Shown here: positions 16,776 through 25,245 of the stretch, in pieces
Layout of the letters: each line of letters opens with the position of its first letter
Position numbering within the stretch: the first letter of the stretch is position 1
From: Acuticoccus sp039034015
GTDB lineage: Bacteria > Pseudomonadota > Alphaproteobacteria > Rhizobiales > Amorphaceae
Reading direction: 5' to 3'
DNA: 64,000 nt
Assembly: GCA_039034015.1 (NCBI GenBank)
Contig: JBCCBM010000003.1
Span: 1-64,000 of the forward strand
Made by a program: the position numbers and the translations under genes
Notes under the pieces: generated by a model
Told to the model about the DNA's origin: nothing
What the model saw: the letters and a program-made list of their open reading frames with translations, nothing else
Database searches by the model: none

Positions 16776-17735
16776 ATGCGCCTCAGTTCAATCGGTCTTC
16801 TGACCCTATCGCTCGCCATGGGCGTCGTCGCGGTGGTCGGCACACGCACCTATATTGCAAGCCAGGCCCAGCCCGCGGCAGCGCCCACGGTGGCAAAGGC
16901 CCCGGCGGTCCCCACGCGAAAGGTGGTGGTTGCGGCCGATGACATTGCCTTTGGCACCGCCCTCACCGACGATCGCCTGCGCGTTGCCGACTGGGCGACC
17001 GAGGATATCCCCTCCGGCACCTTTGACACCATGAAGGCCTTCGGCGGCCCCGACCCACGGTTTGCGCGCGTCAACATCACCGCGGGCGAGCCTCTGTTGG
17101 CCGCGAAGGTGACGCTGCCGGGCGTGCGCCCCACGCTCTCCTCGGTGCTGACCGGCAACAACCGCGCCGTCACCATCCGTGTGGATGATGTGCTTGGCGT
17201 GGCGGGCCTCGTTGCGCCTGGGGACCGTGTGGACGTTCTCCTCACCCAGTCCTACGGCGACAGCAAACAGCCCTCCGTCGATGTTTTGTTGCAAAACGTC
17301 AAAGTGCTTGCCCTCAACCAAGACGCGGCGGGCGCGGCCGGCGGCAAGCGCGACCTTCGCACCGTGACGCTGGAGGTCGCCCCGCCGATGGCGCAAAAGC
17401 TGGCGCTCGCGGGCAAAGTCGGCACGCTCTCCCTCTCTCTCCGGTCGGGCGATGGGGGCGATGAAGCCGCCGAGCGCTTTACCCTTGCCGACCTTTTAGG
17501 CCGGGAGGCCAACGAACCCCCGGCCGCCAGCGAACCGGACCGGGCAGTGAACAACGAGCTGGCGCGGGCTCTGGGTGCGGCGGTGGGTGACCTTGCCGGG
17601 TCGCTCCCGGGCGCGGCGGCCGCGCTTCCGGCCAGCCTTTCCACCAACTCCGGGCTGGACGGTGCGCCAAAGGGCAACCGCACCATCGAGATTTACCACG
17701 GCACCAACAAAAGCATTCACAAGGTCCCTGGTTAA
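16776..17735 (+). CDS. cpaB: Flp pilus assembly protein CpaB (RcpC)
   Basis: A 319-residue periplasmic protein with an N-terminal membrane anchor (residues about 5-26). A SAF domain follows (VVVAADDIAFGTALTDDRLRVADW, about 48-72, continuing to about 115), then the CpaB/RcpC domain with VTIRVDDVLGVAGLVAPGDRVDVLLTQ. CpaB stabilises and works with the outer-membrane secretin of the Tad system. The C-terminal quarter (from about 230) is Ala/Pro-rich and poorly conserved. It starts 19 bases after the second pilin and is separated from the secretin by 241 bases that include a strong hairpin. Confidence 0.93.
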   Translation: MRLSSIGLLTLSLAMGVVAVVGTRTYIASQAQPAAAPTVAKAPAVPTRKVVVAADDIAFGTALTDDRLRVADWATEDIPSGTFDTMKAFGGPDPRFARVNITAGEPLLAAKVTLPGVRPTLSSVLTGNNRAVTIRVDDVLGVAGLVAPGDRVDVLLTQSYGDSKQPSVDVLLQNVKVLALNQDAAGAAGGKRDLRTVTLEVAPPMAQKLALAGKVGTLSLSLRSGDGGDEAAERFTLADLLGREANEPPAASEPDRAVNNELARALGAAVGDLAGSLPGAAAALPASLSTNSGLDGAPKGNRTIEIYHGTNKSIHKVPG

Positions 17736-17745
17736 CTTCCGGGTT

Positions 17746-17773
17746 AGCGGGGAAAGGTGTCGCTTTCCCCGCT
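17746..17773. terminator. Hairpin between cpaB and cpaC (possible attenuator)
   Basis: AGCGGGGAAAG pairs perfectly with CTTTCCCCGCT (11 bp) around a six-base loop, 10 bases after the cpaB stop. There is no T-run after it, so it may be a Rho-assisted or partial terminator or an mRNA-stabilising stem rather than a full stop. The remaining bases to 17976 show no gene. Confidence 0.5.
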
Positions 17774-17976
17774 GTCGTCACCCAGGGTTCCTACCGCGCG
17801 CCACCGCCACCGCTCTACACCTTTTGAACGCCACACGGGTCACCGTCCCTGGCGCATAAGAGCGGTCACCGGGCCGGCCTGATCGGCCCACACAACAAAG
17901 CACCGCTCACCGTCGAAGGCGTGGAGCGCCCCTGTCCTGACCGGGCAGGGGCCACTCCAAAGCATGAGGAGCGCGC

Positions 17977-19479
17977 GTGGTGCGACTGTTGAGAGATCCC
18001 GCAAGGGCCGCCGCCGTCCTTGCCGCGTTGTGCCTGGCGACCGCCCTTCCCCCCACCGCAAGCGCAACGCCCGGCTATGTGGTGAACGTTGCCCGGGGCA
18101 CCGCCCAAAGCGTGCGCCTGCCGGCCGGCCAGTCGGCCACCATCTTCCTCGCCGGTGAGATTGGCGACATTCGGGTCGCCGACCCCAGCGTGGTGGAAGC
18201 GGCCCCCCTCGGCGCCAAAAGCTTTTACCTTCTGGGCGTCGGGCCAGGCCGCACCACCGTCTCGGTTTATGATGCTGACAAAGCCCCGCTCGGCGTGGTG
18301 GCGGTGGAGGTTGGGGTCGATGTGGTCGACCTCACCCGCACGATCCACGTCCACGTGCCCGATGCGGACGTGCATGTGACCACCGTCAACGGCCGCCTGC
18401 GCCTTTCGGGCCTGGTGCCCAACGGGCAGGCGCTCGCCACCGTGCTTGACCTTGCCAAACAGTACGTGGGCGAAAAGGAATACATCAACGCCATCAAGGT
18501 GAAGGAGAGCCAACAGGTGCTCCTGGAGGTGCGCTTCATTGAGGCAAGCCGCCAGGCGGGGCGCGAGCTTGGCATCAACCTTGGCGTCACCGACCCCTCT
18601 GCGCCGGGCCAAGGCCTTGTCACCGGCGCAACGTCCTACGCCACCGGCTCAGTCGGCAACAACACCGTCTACACCCCCGGCATCGCCTACCCCAACGCCG
18701 GGCGCGGCACGGGTGCGTTCCGCTTCCCAGTCACCAACAATGCGGCCTTTGCGACCCTCATCACGCAGATCGCAACGGCCGGGCTCAACGTTGACATCAT
18801 CATCCGCGCGCTGGAGCAAAAGGGCCTTGGCCGGAGCCTTGCCGAGCCCAACCTCACCGCGCTGTCGGGCGAGGAGGCGAGCTTTTTGGCCGGCGGCGAA
18901 TTCCCGTATCAGACCGTCGACCAGCTCGGAAACGTCAAGGTCGAGTTCAAGAAATACGGCGTCCAGCTGAACTTTCGCCCGCTGGTGCTCGGCAACGGGC
19001 TCATCAACCTCAAACTCGTGCCGGAAGTGAGCCAGATCGATCCTTCTCTGACGCTAAACGGGGTTCCGGCCATCATCTCCCGCCGCACGGAGACGACGGT
19101 GGAGCTGCGCGATGGCCAAAGCTTTGCCATCTCCGGCCTCCTCCAGGCGGTGACCGAAAAGCAGCAAGATCAAGTCCCATGGCTCGGCAAGGTGCCGATC
19201 CTGGGCACCATGTTCCGCTCCGCCTCGTACTTGAAACGGGAGACTGATCTTGTGGTGATTGTGACGCCGCGGCTGATCCGCCCCGCAAAACCTGGCGAAG
19301 TCTTGAAAACGCCGCTCGATGCCTCCCGCAACTCCACCGATGCCGAATTCTTCCTCGCCGGGATGATGGAGGTGGACGAGGCCGCGCTCAAGCGCATCGC
19401 CGCCGGGGAGGGCGTCAACGGCCCCTACGGCCACGTCATCGACCTTTCGGTCTCGACCAAGGTGGAGGTCTACAAATGA
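17977..19479 (+). CDS. cpaC: Flp pilus secretin CpaC (RcpA)
   Basis: A 500-residue outer-membrane secretin. The first 30 residues form a signal peptide (hydrophobic AAVLAALCLATALPP, ending ASA). The N-terminal secretin/pilus domain covers SVRLPAGQSATIFLAGEIGDIRVADPSVVE. A BON-like domain spans about 120-165, and the secretin core runs from about 165 to 440 (QVLLEVRFIEASRQAGRELG; LAEPNLTALSGEEASFLAGGEFP; VPWLGKVPILGTMFRS). The GTG at 17977 is preceded by GAGGAG at good spacing. The stop overlaps the next gene's ATG by 4 bases. It forms the channel through which the Flp pilus exits. Confidence 0.94.
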   Translation: MVRLLRDPARAAAVLAALCLATALPPTASATPGYVVNVARGTAQSVRLPAGQSATIFLAGEIGDIRVADPSVVEAAPLGAKSFYLLGVGPGRTTVSVYDADKAPLGVVAVEVGVDVVDLTRTIHVHVPDADVHVTTVNGRLRLSGLVPNGQALATVLDLAKQYVGEKEYINAIKVKESQQVLLEVRFIEASRQAGRELGINLGVTDPSAPGQGLVTGATSYATGSVGNNTVYTPGIAYPNAGRGTGAFRFPVTNNAAFATLITQIATAGLNVDIIIRALEQKGLGRSLAEPNLTALSGEEASFLAGGEFPYQTVDQLGNVKVEFKKYGVQLNFRPLVLGNGLINLKLVPEVSQIDPSLTLNGVPAIISRRTETTVELRDGQSFAISGLLQAVTEKQQDQVPWLGKVPILGTMFRSASYLKRETDLVVIVTPRLIRPAKPGEVLKTPLDASRNSTDAEFFLAGMMEVDEAALKRIAAGEGVNGPYGHVIDLSVSTKVEVYK

Positions 19480-19787
19480 TCCGCCCCGCGCTCCTCCTGC
19501 CCCTTGCTCTTGCGGCCTGCATTGACCCGCTCACCTCGCGCGACACGATCACCCAATCGGCGGGGGATGCCATGCGCACGAATGCGGTCATCATGACCGT
19601 CGACCCCCAGGCGCACCGGGCCGACAAGGTGCACATTCACGCCGATGGCCGGCGCGTTGCCCGCGCCATGGAGGCCCACCGCGAGGGGAGTTCTGGCGAT
19701 GACGCGGCCGCGCCGGACGCGTCACAATTCCTGCGCCGCATCCCAGAGACGGTGCAAAACCCGCTCAATCCCTCAGGCTCCAAATGA
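19476..19787 (+). CDS. Small lipoprotein in the CpaD position
   Basis: A 103-residue lipoprotein. The signal MIRPALLLPLALAAC has a lipobox (LAAC) with Cys15 as the lipid-attachment site. The mature part is hydrophilic and Asp/Ala-rich, with TSRDTITQSAGDAMRTNAVIMTVDP. It overlaps cpaC and cpaE by 4 bases on either side, the place where tad loci encode CpaD or other secretin-associated lipoproteins. It is far shorter than typical CpaD (about 200 residues or more), so I call it by position only; a pilotin-like role for the secretin is a reasonable guess. Confidence 0.8.
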   Translation: MIRPALLLPLALAACIDPLTSRDTITQSAGDAMRTNAVIMTVDPQAHRADKVHIHADGRRVARAMEAHREGSSGDDAAAPDASQFLRRIPETVQNPLNPSGSK

Positions 19788-20944
19788 ACGCGCCCCTCAA
19801 ACACCGCCAGCGGCTGACGGGCGCCGGCGGCCTCACGATCCTCTGCGCGTCCGACGATGCCAGTGTGAAGGCCCCCCTGCAGGAGGCGGTGGACAAGGTC
19901 CTCGGCGCGCGCCTCCAAACGGTCAAACTCTCGGGCCTCAAGCTCGACGCCGCAGCGGACGCCAAGGTGGTGTTTGCCGATGTGGGCGCCGCCGACGCCA
20001 TGACCGCCGAGCTTGTCGCCCGCATCGAGGCGGTGGCCGCCGCCGCCCCCCTCATCCTGGTCGTCAACAGGGTGGACGGCGTCTCGGCCGCAAGGCTTGC
20101 GCTGCGCGTCAACGCCATCGACATTCTTGAAAAGCCCCTCGACGCGCCGGGCCTCCACGGCGCCATCACCGATGCGATGACCCGGGAGGGGCGCGCGCCG
20201 GCCGATGTCACCGCCGTCACGTCCGCGGTGGGTGGGGCAGGGGGCACCACCATTGCGGTCGCGCTTGCCGAGCATCTGGCCGCCCGCAAAAAGGGCGCCA
20301 AGCGCACCTGCCTCATCGACCTTGACCACGCGACCGGCGGCGCGGGCATGCACCTTGACGCTGTCTCCGCCCACGACATTGGCCTTGATGAGCGCGACCT
20401 TGAGGCGATCGACGCCTCGTTCCTGGGCGCTGTCACCCGCGCGGCGGGGCCGTTCAGCGTCCTCTCGCTCCCCACCCATGGCGCGCGGCGGGACACGATG
20501 TGGCAGTTTTGCCTCCGCGCGCTCGACGTTTTGGAGCGCGAGTATGACGGCCTGGTGGTGGACGTCCCGCACTTTGTGCCCGACGAGCATCTCTCGGTGC
20601 TGGCGGCCGTCAACCGCGTCTTCATTGTCACCCGCGCCACCGTCCCCGCGCTCAAGATTGCGCACGGCAAGGCCCAGGCGCTCACCAAACTCGGCTGCGC
20701 GGCCGACGCGGTGACGGTGGTGGTGAACCGCCACAAGCGCGGCCTCTTCCAATCCGGGCTCGACACCAAGGCGATCGAAGAGATCCTTGCGCCCGCCCGC
20801 GTCGCCTATGTGGCGGCGGACGATGAAACGTGCACGGAGGCTGTCAATTGCGGCGTGCCCCTTGGCACCGTGCGCCGCAAAAACGCGGTGAGCCGGGATG
20901 TCGCCGCCCTCCTCCAGGCGTCCGACACGCCCGCGGGGCGCTGA
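19784..20944 (+). CDS. cpaE: Flp pilus localisation ATPase-like protein CpaE (TadZ)
   Basis: A 386-residue ParA/MinD-superfamily protein with an N-terminal receiver-like domain (residues about 10-130) and a C-terminal P-loop domain. The P-loop reads VGGAGGTTIAVALAEHL (around residue 148), so the signature lysine of the deviant Walker A motif is replaced, as happens in many TadZ proteins; ATP hydrolysis may be weak or absent. VNRVDGVSAARLALRVNAIDILEKPLD resembles a receiver C-terminus. CpaE/TadZ places the pilus machine at the pole. It starts within the lipoprotein stop and ends 3 bases before cpaF. Confidence 0.92.
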   Translation: MNAPLKHRQRLTGAGGLTILCASDDASVKAPLQEAVDKVLGARLQTVKLSGLKLDAAADAKVVFADVGAADAMTAELVARIEAVAAAAPLILVVNRVDGVSAARLALRVNAIDILEKPLDAPGLHGAITDAMTREGRAPADVTAVTSAVGGAGGTTIAVALAEHLAARKKGAKRTCLIDLDHATGGAGMHLDAVSAHDIGLDERDLEAIDASFLGAVTRAAGPFSVLSLPTHGARRDTMWQFCLRALDVLEREYDGLVVDVPHFVPDEHLSVLAAVNRVFIVTRATVPALKIAHGKAQALTKLGCAADAVTVVVNRHKRGLFQSGLDTKAIEEILAPARVAYVAADDETCTEAVNCGVPLGTVRRKNAVSRDVAALLQASDTPAGR

Positions 20945-20947
20945 GCG

Positions 20948-22330
20948 ATGGCCGGCCGTTTCTCCCGCTTTGCCGAGCCCGGCGTTGACGCCCCCGCCCT
21001 TGCCGAGGCGCCCGCCCCCCGCGCCGCACCAAAGCGCGAGGCCTCCACCGCCCAGTCCCGGTTGATCGATGCCCGCGTCGCCCTCCACCGCCACCTGGTG
21101 GACAAGATCAACCTCTCGGTGCTCGACCAGATCGAGCACACGGATTTGATCGCCGAAATCACGCCCCTGGTGCAGGACTATGTGCGCCAGAACGCCATTG
21201 CGCTCTCCGGCCCCGAGATTGAGCAGCTGGTGCGCGACACGGCCGACGAGATGATGGGTCTTGGCCCCATCGAGCCGCTCCTCAAAGATCGCACCGTCTC
21301 CGACATTTTGATCAACGGCCCCAACCGCATCTTTGTGGAGCGGGGCGGCCGGTTGGAAGAAACGCCCAACCGTTTTCGTGATGAGGCGCACCTGATGCGC
21401 ATCATTCAGCGGATCGTGTCCGCCGTCGGCCGGCGGGTGGACGAAAGCGTCCCCATGGCCGATGCGCGCCTTGCCGATGGGAGCCGCGTCAACGTTGCCG
21501 TGCGCCCCATCACCATTGATGGCCCACTGGTCTCGATCCGCAAATTTTCCGTCGACAAGATCTCGCTTGACGAGCTTGTGGAATTCAAATCCATGACGCC
21601 GCAAATGGCGGAGCTTTTGGCGATCGCGGTGCGGGGCAAAACCTCCATCGTCATCTCCGGCGGCACGGGCTCCGGCAAAACGACAATGCTGAACGCCCTG
21701 TCGTCCAAAATCGACCATGCCGAGCGGCTGATCACCATCGAGGACGCGGCGGAGCTCCAACTCCAACAGCCCCATGTGGCGCGGATGGAAACGCGCCCGC
21801 CGAACATCGAGGGCAGCGGGGAAATCCGCCAGCGCGAGCTTCTCAAGAACGCGCTGCGCATGCGTCCTGACCGCATCATCGTGGGTGAGGTGCGCGGCGA
21901 GGAGGCCTTTGACATGTTGCAGGCCATGAACACGGGCCACGAAGGCTCCATGACGACGATCCACGCCAACACCCCGCGCGATGCCCTCTCGCGGCTCGAA
22001 CTCATGATTGGCATGGCCGGCATGCCGATGACCCAAGAATCGATCCGCGGCCAAATCGCGTCGTCGGTGGGCATGATCATCCAGGCGAACCGGCTCCATG
22101 ATGGGTCCCGCCGCGTCACCTCCATTGCCGAAATTGTCGGCATGGAAGGCTCGGTCGTGCAGATGCAGGAGATCTTTCGCTACGAGGTCTCCCACACCGA
22201 TGAGAGCGGGCGCATCATCGGCCAGCACCGGCCAACGGGCGTGCGCCCCCGCTTGCTCGAGCGGCTCAGCGGCTACAGCCTCACCATGTCGGCCGAGGCG
22301 TTCGAGCCCAACCTCCCGCGGCCAACGTGA
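20948..22330 (+). CDS. cpaF: Flp pilus assembly ATPase CpaF (TadA)
   Basis: A 460-residue type II/IV secretion ATPase that powers Flp pilus assembly and retraction. The Walker A motif is SGGTGSGKTTML (residues about 236-247), the Asp box region ITIEDAAELQL follows, Walker B is DRIIVGEVRGEEAFD (about 308-322) and the His box is TGHEGSMTTIHANTPRDALSRLE. The first 45 residues are variable. It starts 3 bases after cpaE and its stop overlaps the GTG of tadB, so the motor and platform genes are coupled. Confidence 0.97.
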   Translation: MAGRFSRFAEPGVDAPALAEAPAPRAAPKREASTAQSRLIDARVALHRHLVDKINLSVLDQIEHTDLIAEITPLVQDYVRQNAIALSGPEIEQLVRDTADEMMGLGPIEPLLKDRTVSDILINGPNRIFVERGGRLEETPNRFRDEAHLMRIIQRIVSAVGRRVDESVPMADARLADGSRVNVAVRPITIDGPLVSIRKFSVDKISLDELVEFKSMTPQMAELLAIAVRGKTSIVISGGTGSGKTTMLNALSSKIDHAERLITIEDAAELQLQQPHVARMETRPPNIEGSGEIRQRELLKNALRMRPDRIIVGEVRGEEAFDMLQAMNTGHEGSMTTIHANTPRDALSRLELMIGMAGMPMTQESIRGQIASSVGMIIQANRLHDGSRRVTSIAEIVGMEGSVVQMQEIFRYEVSHTDESGRIIGQHRPTGVRPRLLERLSGYSLTMSAEAFEPNLPRPT

Positions 22331-23289
22331 CGGTCGCAAGCCTCCTTGCCGCCTATGCCGGGGCTTTTATGGCCGCGTTCCTGCTCGTGCAGGCGGGGGG
22401 GATGCTGTATTTGCGCCGGCAGCGGGCGACGGGTGCCCTTTCGCGCCGTCTTGCCAAGCTCGACGGCGGCGACACCGCCGCCAAGGCGGAGCCGCTCCTG
22501 CGCATTGCCGAGGCCTCCATGCCGACGCGGCGGGAGGCAAAGCCGCGTCTCAACCTTAAGCGCCTGCACCTTCAAAGCGGGCTCTCCATGCCCATTTGGC
22601 AGCTGGTCGCGATCGCCATTGCCGCGGCCACCGCGCTTGTGAGCCTCACCCTGTGGCTCGCCTTCGTGCCGGTGGTGCAGGCGCCGATTGCGGGCGTCCT
22701 CAGCCTTTTTATCCTGCGCTGGCTTCTGCTGCGGGCGCGCAAAAAGCGGTGCGACCAGTTCATCGAGCAGCTTCCCGACGCGCTTGATGTTGCAACCCGC
22801 AGCCTCCTCGCCGGCCACCCTTTCGTGACCTCGCTCGGCCTTGTGGCGGAGGAGATGCCGGAGCCCGTCGCGACCGAATTCCAGCTCCTGTCCGAGCAGC
22901 TTGCCTATGGCGTCCCCATGGATGACGCGCTCGACCAGCTGATGACCCGCGTTCCCGCCGAAGACCTCCATTATCTCGCCATGGCCCTTTCCATCCACGG
23001 CCAGTCGGGCGGCAACCTCACCCACACGCTGCGCACCCTCTCCGACCTCATCCGCGGCCGCTTCCAACTGCGGGCCAAAATCCGCGCTCTCTCGTCCGAA
23101 AGCCGGTTCACCGCAAAGATCATGACGGTCTTCCCGGTACTCCTTTACTTCGCGCTCGACCTCATCGCCCCCGATTACTTCGTTGACCTTTGGGCGACTG
23201 GCTATGGCGTACACTTCGTCGCCTTCTGCACAGTGATGACGCTCCTGGGCAACTACGTCGTCACAAAAATGATCGAGATTGAGGTGTAA
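22327..23289 (+). CDS. tadB: Flp pilus inner-membrane platform protein TadB
   Basis: A 320-residue type II secretion F-domain membrane protein. Hydrophobic segments lie near residues 5-25 and 93-140 and at the C-terminus (about 260-315). The central T2SSF domain includes FIEQLPDALDVATRSLLAGHPFVTSLGLVAEEMPEPVATEF, the conserved Pro-Asp and Gly/Glu pattern of this family. The GTG start overlaps the cpaF TGA. TadB and TadC together form the platform that couples the CpaF motor to pilin insertion. Confidence 0.93.
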   Translation: MTVASLLAAYAGAFMAAFLLVQAGGMLYLRRQRATGALSRRLAKLDGGDTAAKAEPLLRIAEASMPTRREAKPRLNLKRLHLQSGLSMPIWQLVAIAIAAATALVSLTLWLAFVPVVQAPIAGVLSLFILRWLLLRARKKRCDQFIEQLPDALDVATRSLLAGHPFVTSLGLVAEEMPEPVATEFQLLSEQLAYGVPMDDALDQLMTRVPAEDLHYLAMALSIHGQSGGNLTHTLRTLSDLIRGRFQLRAKIRALSSESRFTAKIMTVFPVLLYFALDLIAPDYFVDLWATGYGVHFVAFCTVMTLLGNYVVTKMIEIEV

Positions 23290-23293
23290 TGCT

Positions 23294-24247
23294 GTGAACG
23301 CCTCCGACTTCTTCAAAAGCTTTGTCGACGAGTTGCCACTCTTCGTGCTCGTGTTCGGCTCCGTTGCGCTGTTGACGCTCATTGTGGCGCAGACCGTCTT
23401 TCGCCAGCGCGAAAGCAAAAAGCGCATTGAGGCGCGCACCAAAGCGCCCAAACGCACCCGCTCGGTGGACGCGCAGGTCGACGCCACCCTCGACGAGACC
23501 CACCCCATCGGCGCCTACTACGCCGCCATTCACCGCTGGCGCGGGCAGGAGGTCAAGCAACGCCTCCTCCAGGCGGGCTACTACACCAACAAGGCCTACG
23601 CCCGCTTTCAGATGCTGCGCCTGGCGCTCGGCCTTGGTTTTTTCGTGGTGTTTTTCTTTGGCGTCGGGCTCTTTGCGCCGGGCTCTACGGCGGGCCAGCG
23701 GCTTGCGGTGGGGGTGCCCGTCTTTGGCGTTGGCTACATGGCGCCCACCTTCCTGCTCGACCGTGTCTTGCGCAAACAAAAGCGCACCTTCGAGCGCCTC
23801 TTCCCGGACCTCATCGACATGTTGGTGGTGTGCGTGGAGGCGGGCCTCACCATCGACGCCGCCATCAACCGGGTGGCGGACGAGATGGGCCAATCAAGCC
23901 GGATCTTTGCGATCCACCTCCAAATTGTGATGCTTGAGGTGCGGGCCGGCAAATCCATGCGCAACGCCCTCACCGCGTTTGCCGACCGCACCGACATCAA
24001 AGAGGCGCGCACGCTCGTCTCCTTCGTGCGGCAAAGTGAGGAGCTGGGCGTTTCCATCTCCCGCGCGCTGCGGGTCTATGCGGTGGAGATGCGCCAGCGC
24101 CGCGCGCTGTTGGCCGAAGAAAAGGCCAACGCGCTTCCCGCAAAGATGCTTCTGCCGATCGCTGTGTTTCTCTTCCCGGTCACCATTGCGTTGGTGTTGG
24201 TGCCGGTTTTTGTCTCGCTCTTGGGGTTCTTCGAAGATGGGTTCTAA
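23294..24247 (+). CDS. tadC: Flp pilus inner-membrane platform protein TadC
   Basis: A 317-residue partner of TadB. After a hydrophobic N-terminal segment (LFVLVFGSVALLTLIVAQTVF) come two central membrane segments (about 110-155) and a T2SSF domain with LFPDLIDMLVVCVEAGLTIDAAINRVADEMGQSS, then a final membrane segment (LLPIAVFLFPVTIALVLVPVFVSLLGFF). I chose the GTG at 23294, 4 bases after the tadB stop and 7 bases after GAGGTG. An upstream TTG at 23279 would overlap tadB. It overlaps the next gene by 11 bases. Confidence 0.92.
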   Translation: MNASDFFKSFVDELPLFVLVFGSVALLTLIVAQTVFRQRESKKRIEARTKAPKRTRSVDAQVDATLDETHPIGAYYAAIHRWRGQEVKQRLLQAGYYTNKAYARFQMLRLALGLGFFVVFFFGVGLFAPGSTAGQRLAVGVPVFGVGYMAPTFLLDRVLRKQKRTFERLFPDLIDMLVVCVEAGLTIDAAINRVADEMGQSSRIFAIHLQIVMLEVRAGKSMRNALTAFADRTDIKEARTLVSFVRQSEELGVSISRALRVYAVEMRQRRALLAEEKANALPAKMLLPIAVFLFPVTIALVLVPVFVSLLGFFEDGF

Positions 24248-24746
24248 TCGTTTTCTTGCAGCGACCGCCCTGTGCCTTGGGCTTGCGGGATGCTCGGCCG
24301 ATGTGATCCAGCTCGCCGCCTTTGGAGAGCCGGTGCGCAACCACGCCTCCCACCAGGGGCGCATTGACCGTTTGCCCAACGCCGAGCTGGTGGCCACCGG
24401 GAAACTCTACTTCCGCGATCGCGACTATGGCAACGCCCAGGCCGCCTACCAAAAAGCGGTCGAGATCTACCCCGAAAACGCTGAGGCCTGGCTTGGCCTT
24501 GCCGCCAGCTACGACCAACTGCGCCGGTTCGATCAGTCCAAGCTTGCCTACAAGCGCCTCCACGCGCTGGTGGGCGGGACGAGCGCTTTTTACAACAACC
24601 GCGGTTTTTCGTTGCTGCTTCAAAGCGATGTGCGCGGGGCAATCACCGCCTTCAAGACTGCGTTAAGGATCGATCCGACAAATCAGGTGGCAGAAAACAA
24701 TCTTGAACTGATCCGCCAGCTTTCGGAGGCCGAAGCACGGATCTGA
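24237..24746 (+). CDS. tadD: TadD-like TPR lipoprotein
   Basis: A 169-residue lipoprotein. The signal MGSNRFLAATALCLGLAGC has the lipobox LAGC with Cys19. The mature protein contains tetratricopeptide repeats at about 58-91 (ATGKLYFRDRDYGNAQAAYQKAVEIYPENAEAW), 92-125 and 126-159 (AFYNNRGFSLLLQSDVRGAITAFKTALRIDPTN). TadD proteins are TPR lipoproteins needed for secretin assembly in tad systems. Its first codons overlap the end of tadC by 11 bases in another frame. The prepilin peptidase gene follows 12 bases later. Confidence 0.88.
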   Translation: MGSNRFLAATALCLGLAGCSADVIQLAAFGEPVRNHASHQGRIDRLPNAELVATGKLYFRDRDYGNAQAAYQKAVEIYPENAEAWLGLAASYDQLRRFDQSKLAYKRLHALVGGTSAFYNNRGFSLLLQSDVRGAITAFKTALRIDPTNQVAENNLELIRQLSEAEARI

Positions 24747-24758
24747 ACGGAGGATCCG

Positions 24759-25244
24759 ATGGCGCTTGTGGCAAACCTTTGTGCCGCACTCTTCCTGGCA
24801 ACGCTGGTGTACGTGTCGCTGCGGGACGTGATCGCCCTCAAAATTTCTAACACCAGCGTTGGCGTCGCCCTCCTCTTCGCCCTCGGCTGGTACGGCGCAA
24901 CGGGCACCTTCGAGTGGGCCGCCCTCTGGATGGCCGCCCTCTTTTTCGCGATCGGCTTTGGCCTCTGGATTGCGGGGGTTTATGGCGGGGGCGATGCCAA
25001 ATTCATGGCCGTCGTCGGCCTGATGGCAGGGTCCAGCCAAGTGGCCCTCACGCTGACGGCAATGGCGCTGGCGTGCATTGCAATGCTCCTCGCCTTTGCC
25101 GCCGTGCGCACACTCTCGCTCGCCCAGGTCTCGCTCCCCCACTTTGCGCTGAAATACGCCGCGGAGCGAAAACTCCCCTTCGGCGTCCCGCTCTCCGTCG
25201 CAGCGGCGGCGGCGCTTTTGGCCCGCATGGGCGTGATCGCCTGA
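24759..25244 (+). CDS. cpaA: Prepilin peptidase CpaA (TadV)
   Basis: A 161-residue membrane aspartyl peptidase of the short TadV/CpaA type, lacking the N-methylation domain of PilD. The catalytic aspartates should be Asp23 in VSLRDVIALKISN and the Asp of GGGDAKFM (about residue 88). Four or five hydrophobic segments fill the rest. It cleaves the two Flp pilins and TadE after Gly. It closes the pilus locus, one base before the stop of the convergent oxidoreductase gene, so there is no room for a terminator between them. Confidence 0.93.
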   Translation: MALVANLCAALFLATLVYVSLRDVIALKISNTSVGVALLFALGWYGATGTFEWAALWMAALFFAIGFGLWIAGVYGGGDAKFMAVVGLMAGSSQVALTLTAMALACIAMLLAFAAVRTLSLAQVSLPHFALKYAAERKLPFGVPLSVAAAAALLARMGVIA

Positions 25245-25245
25245 C

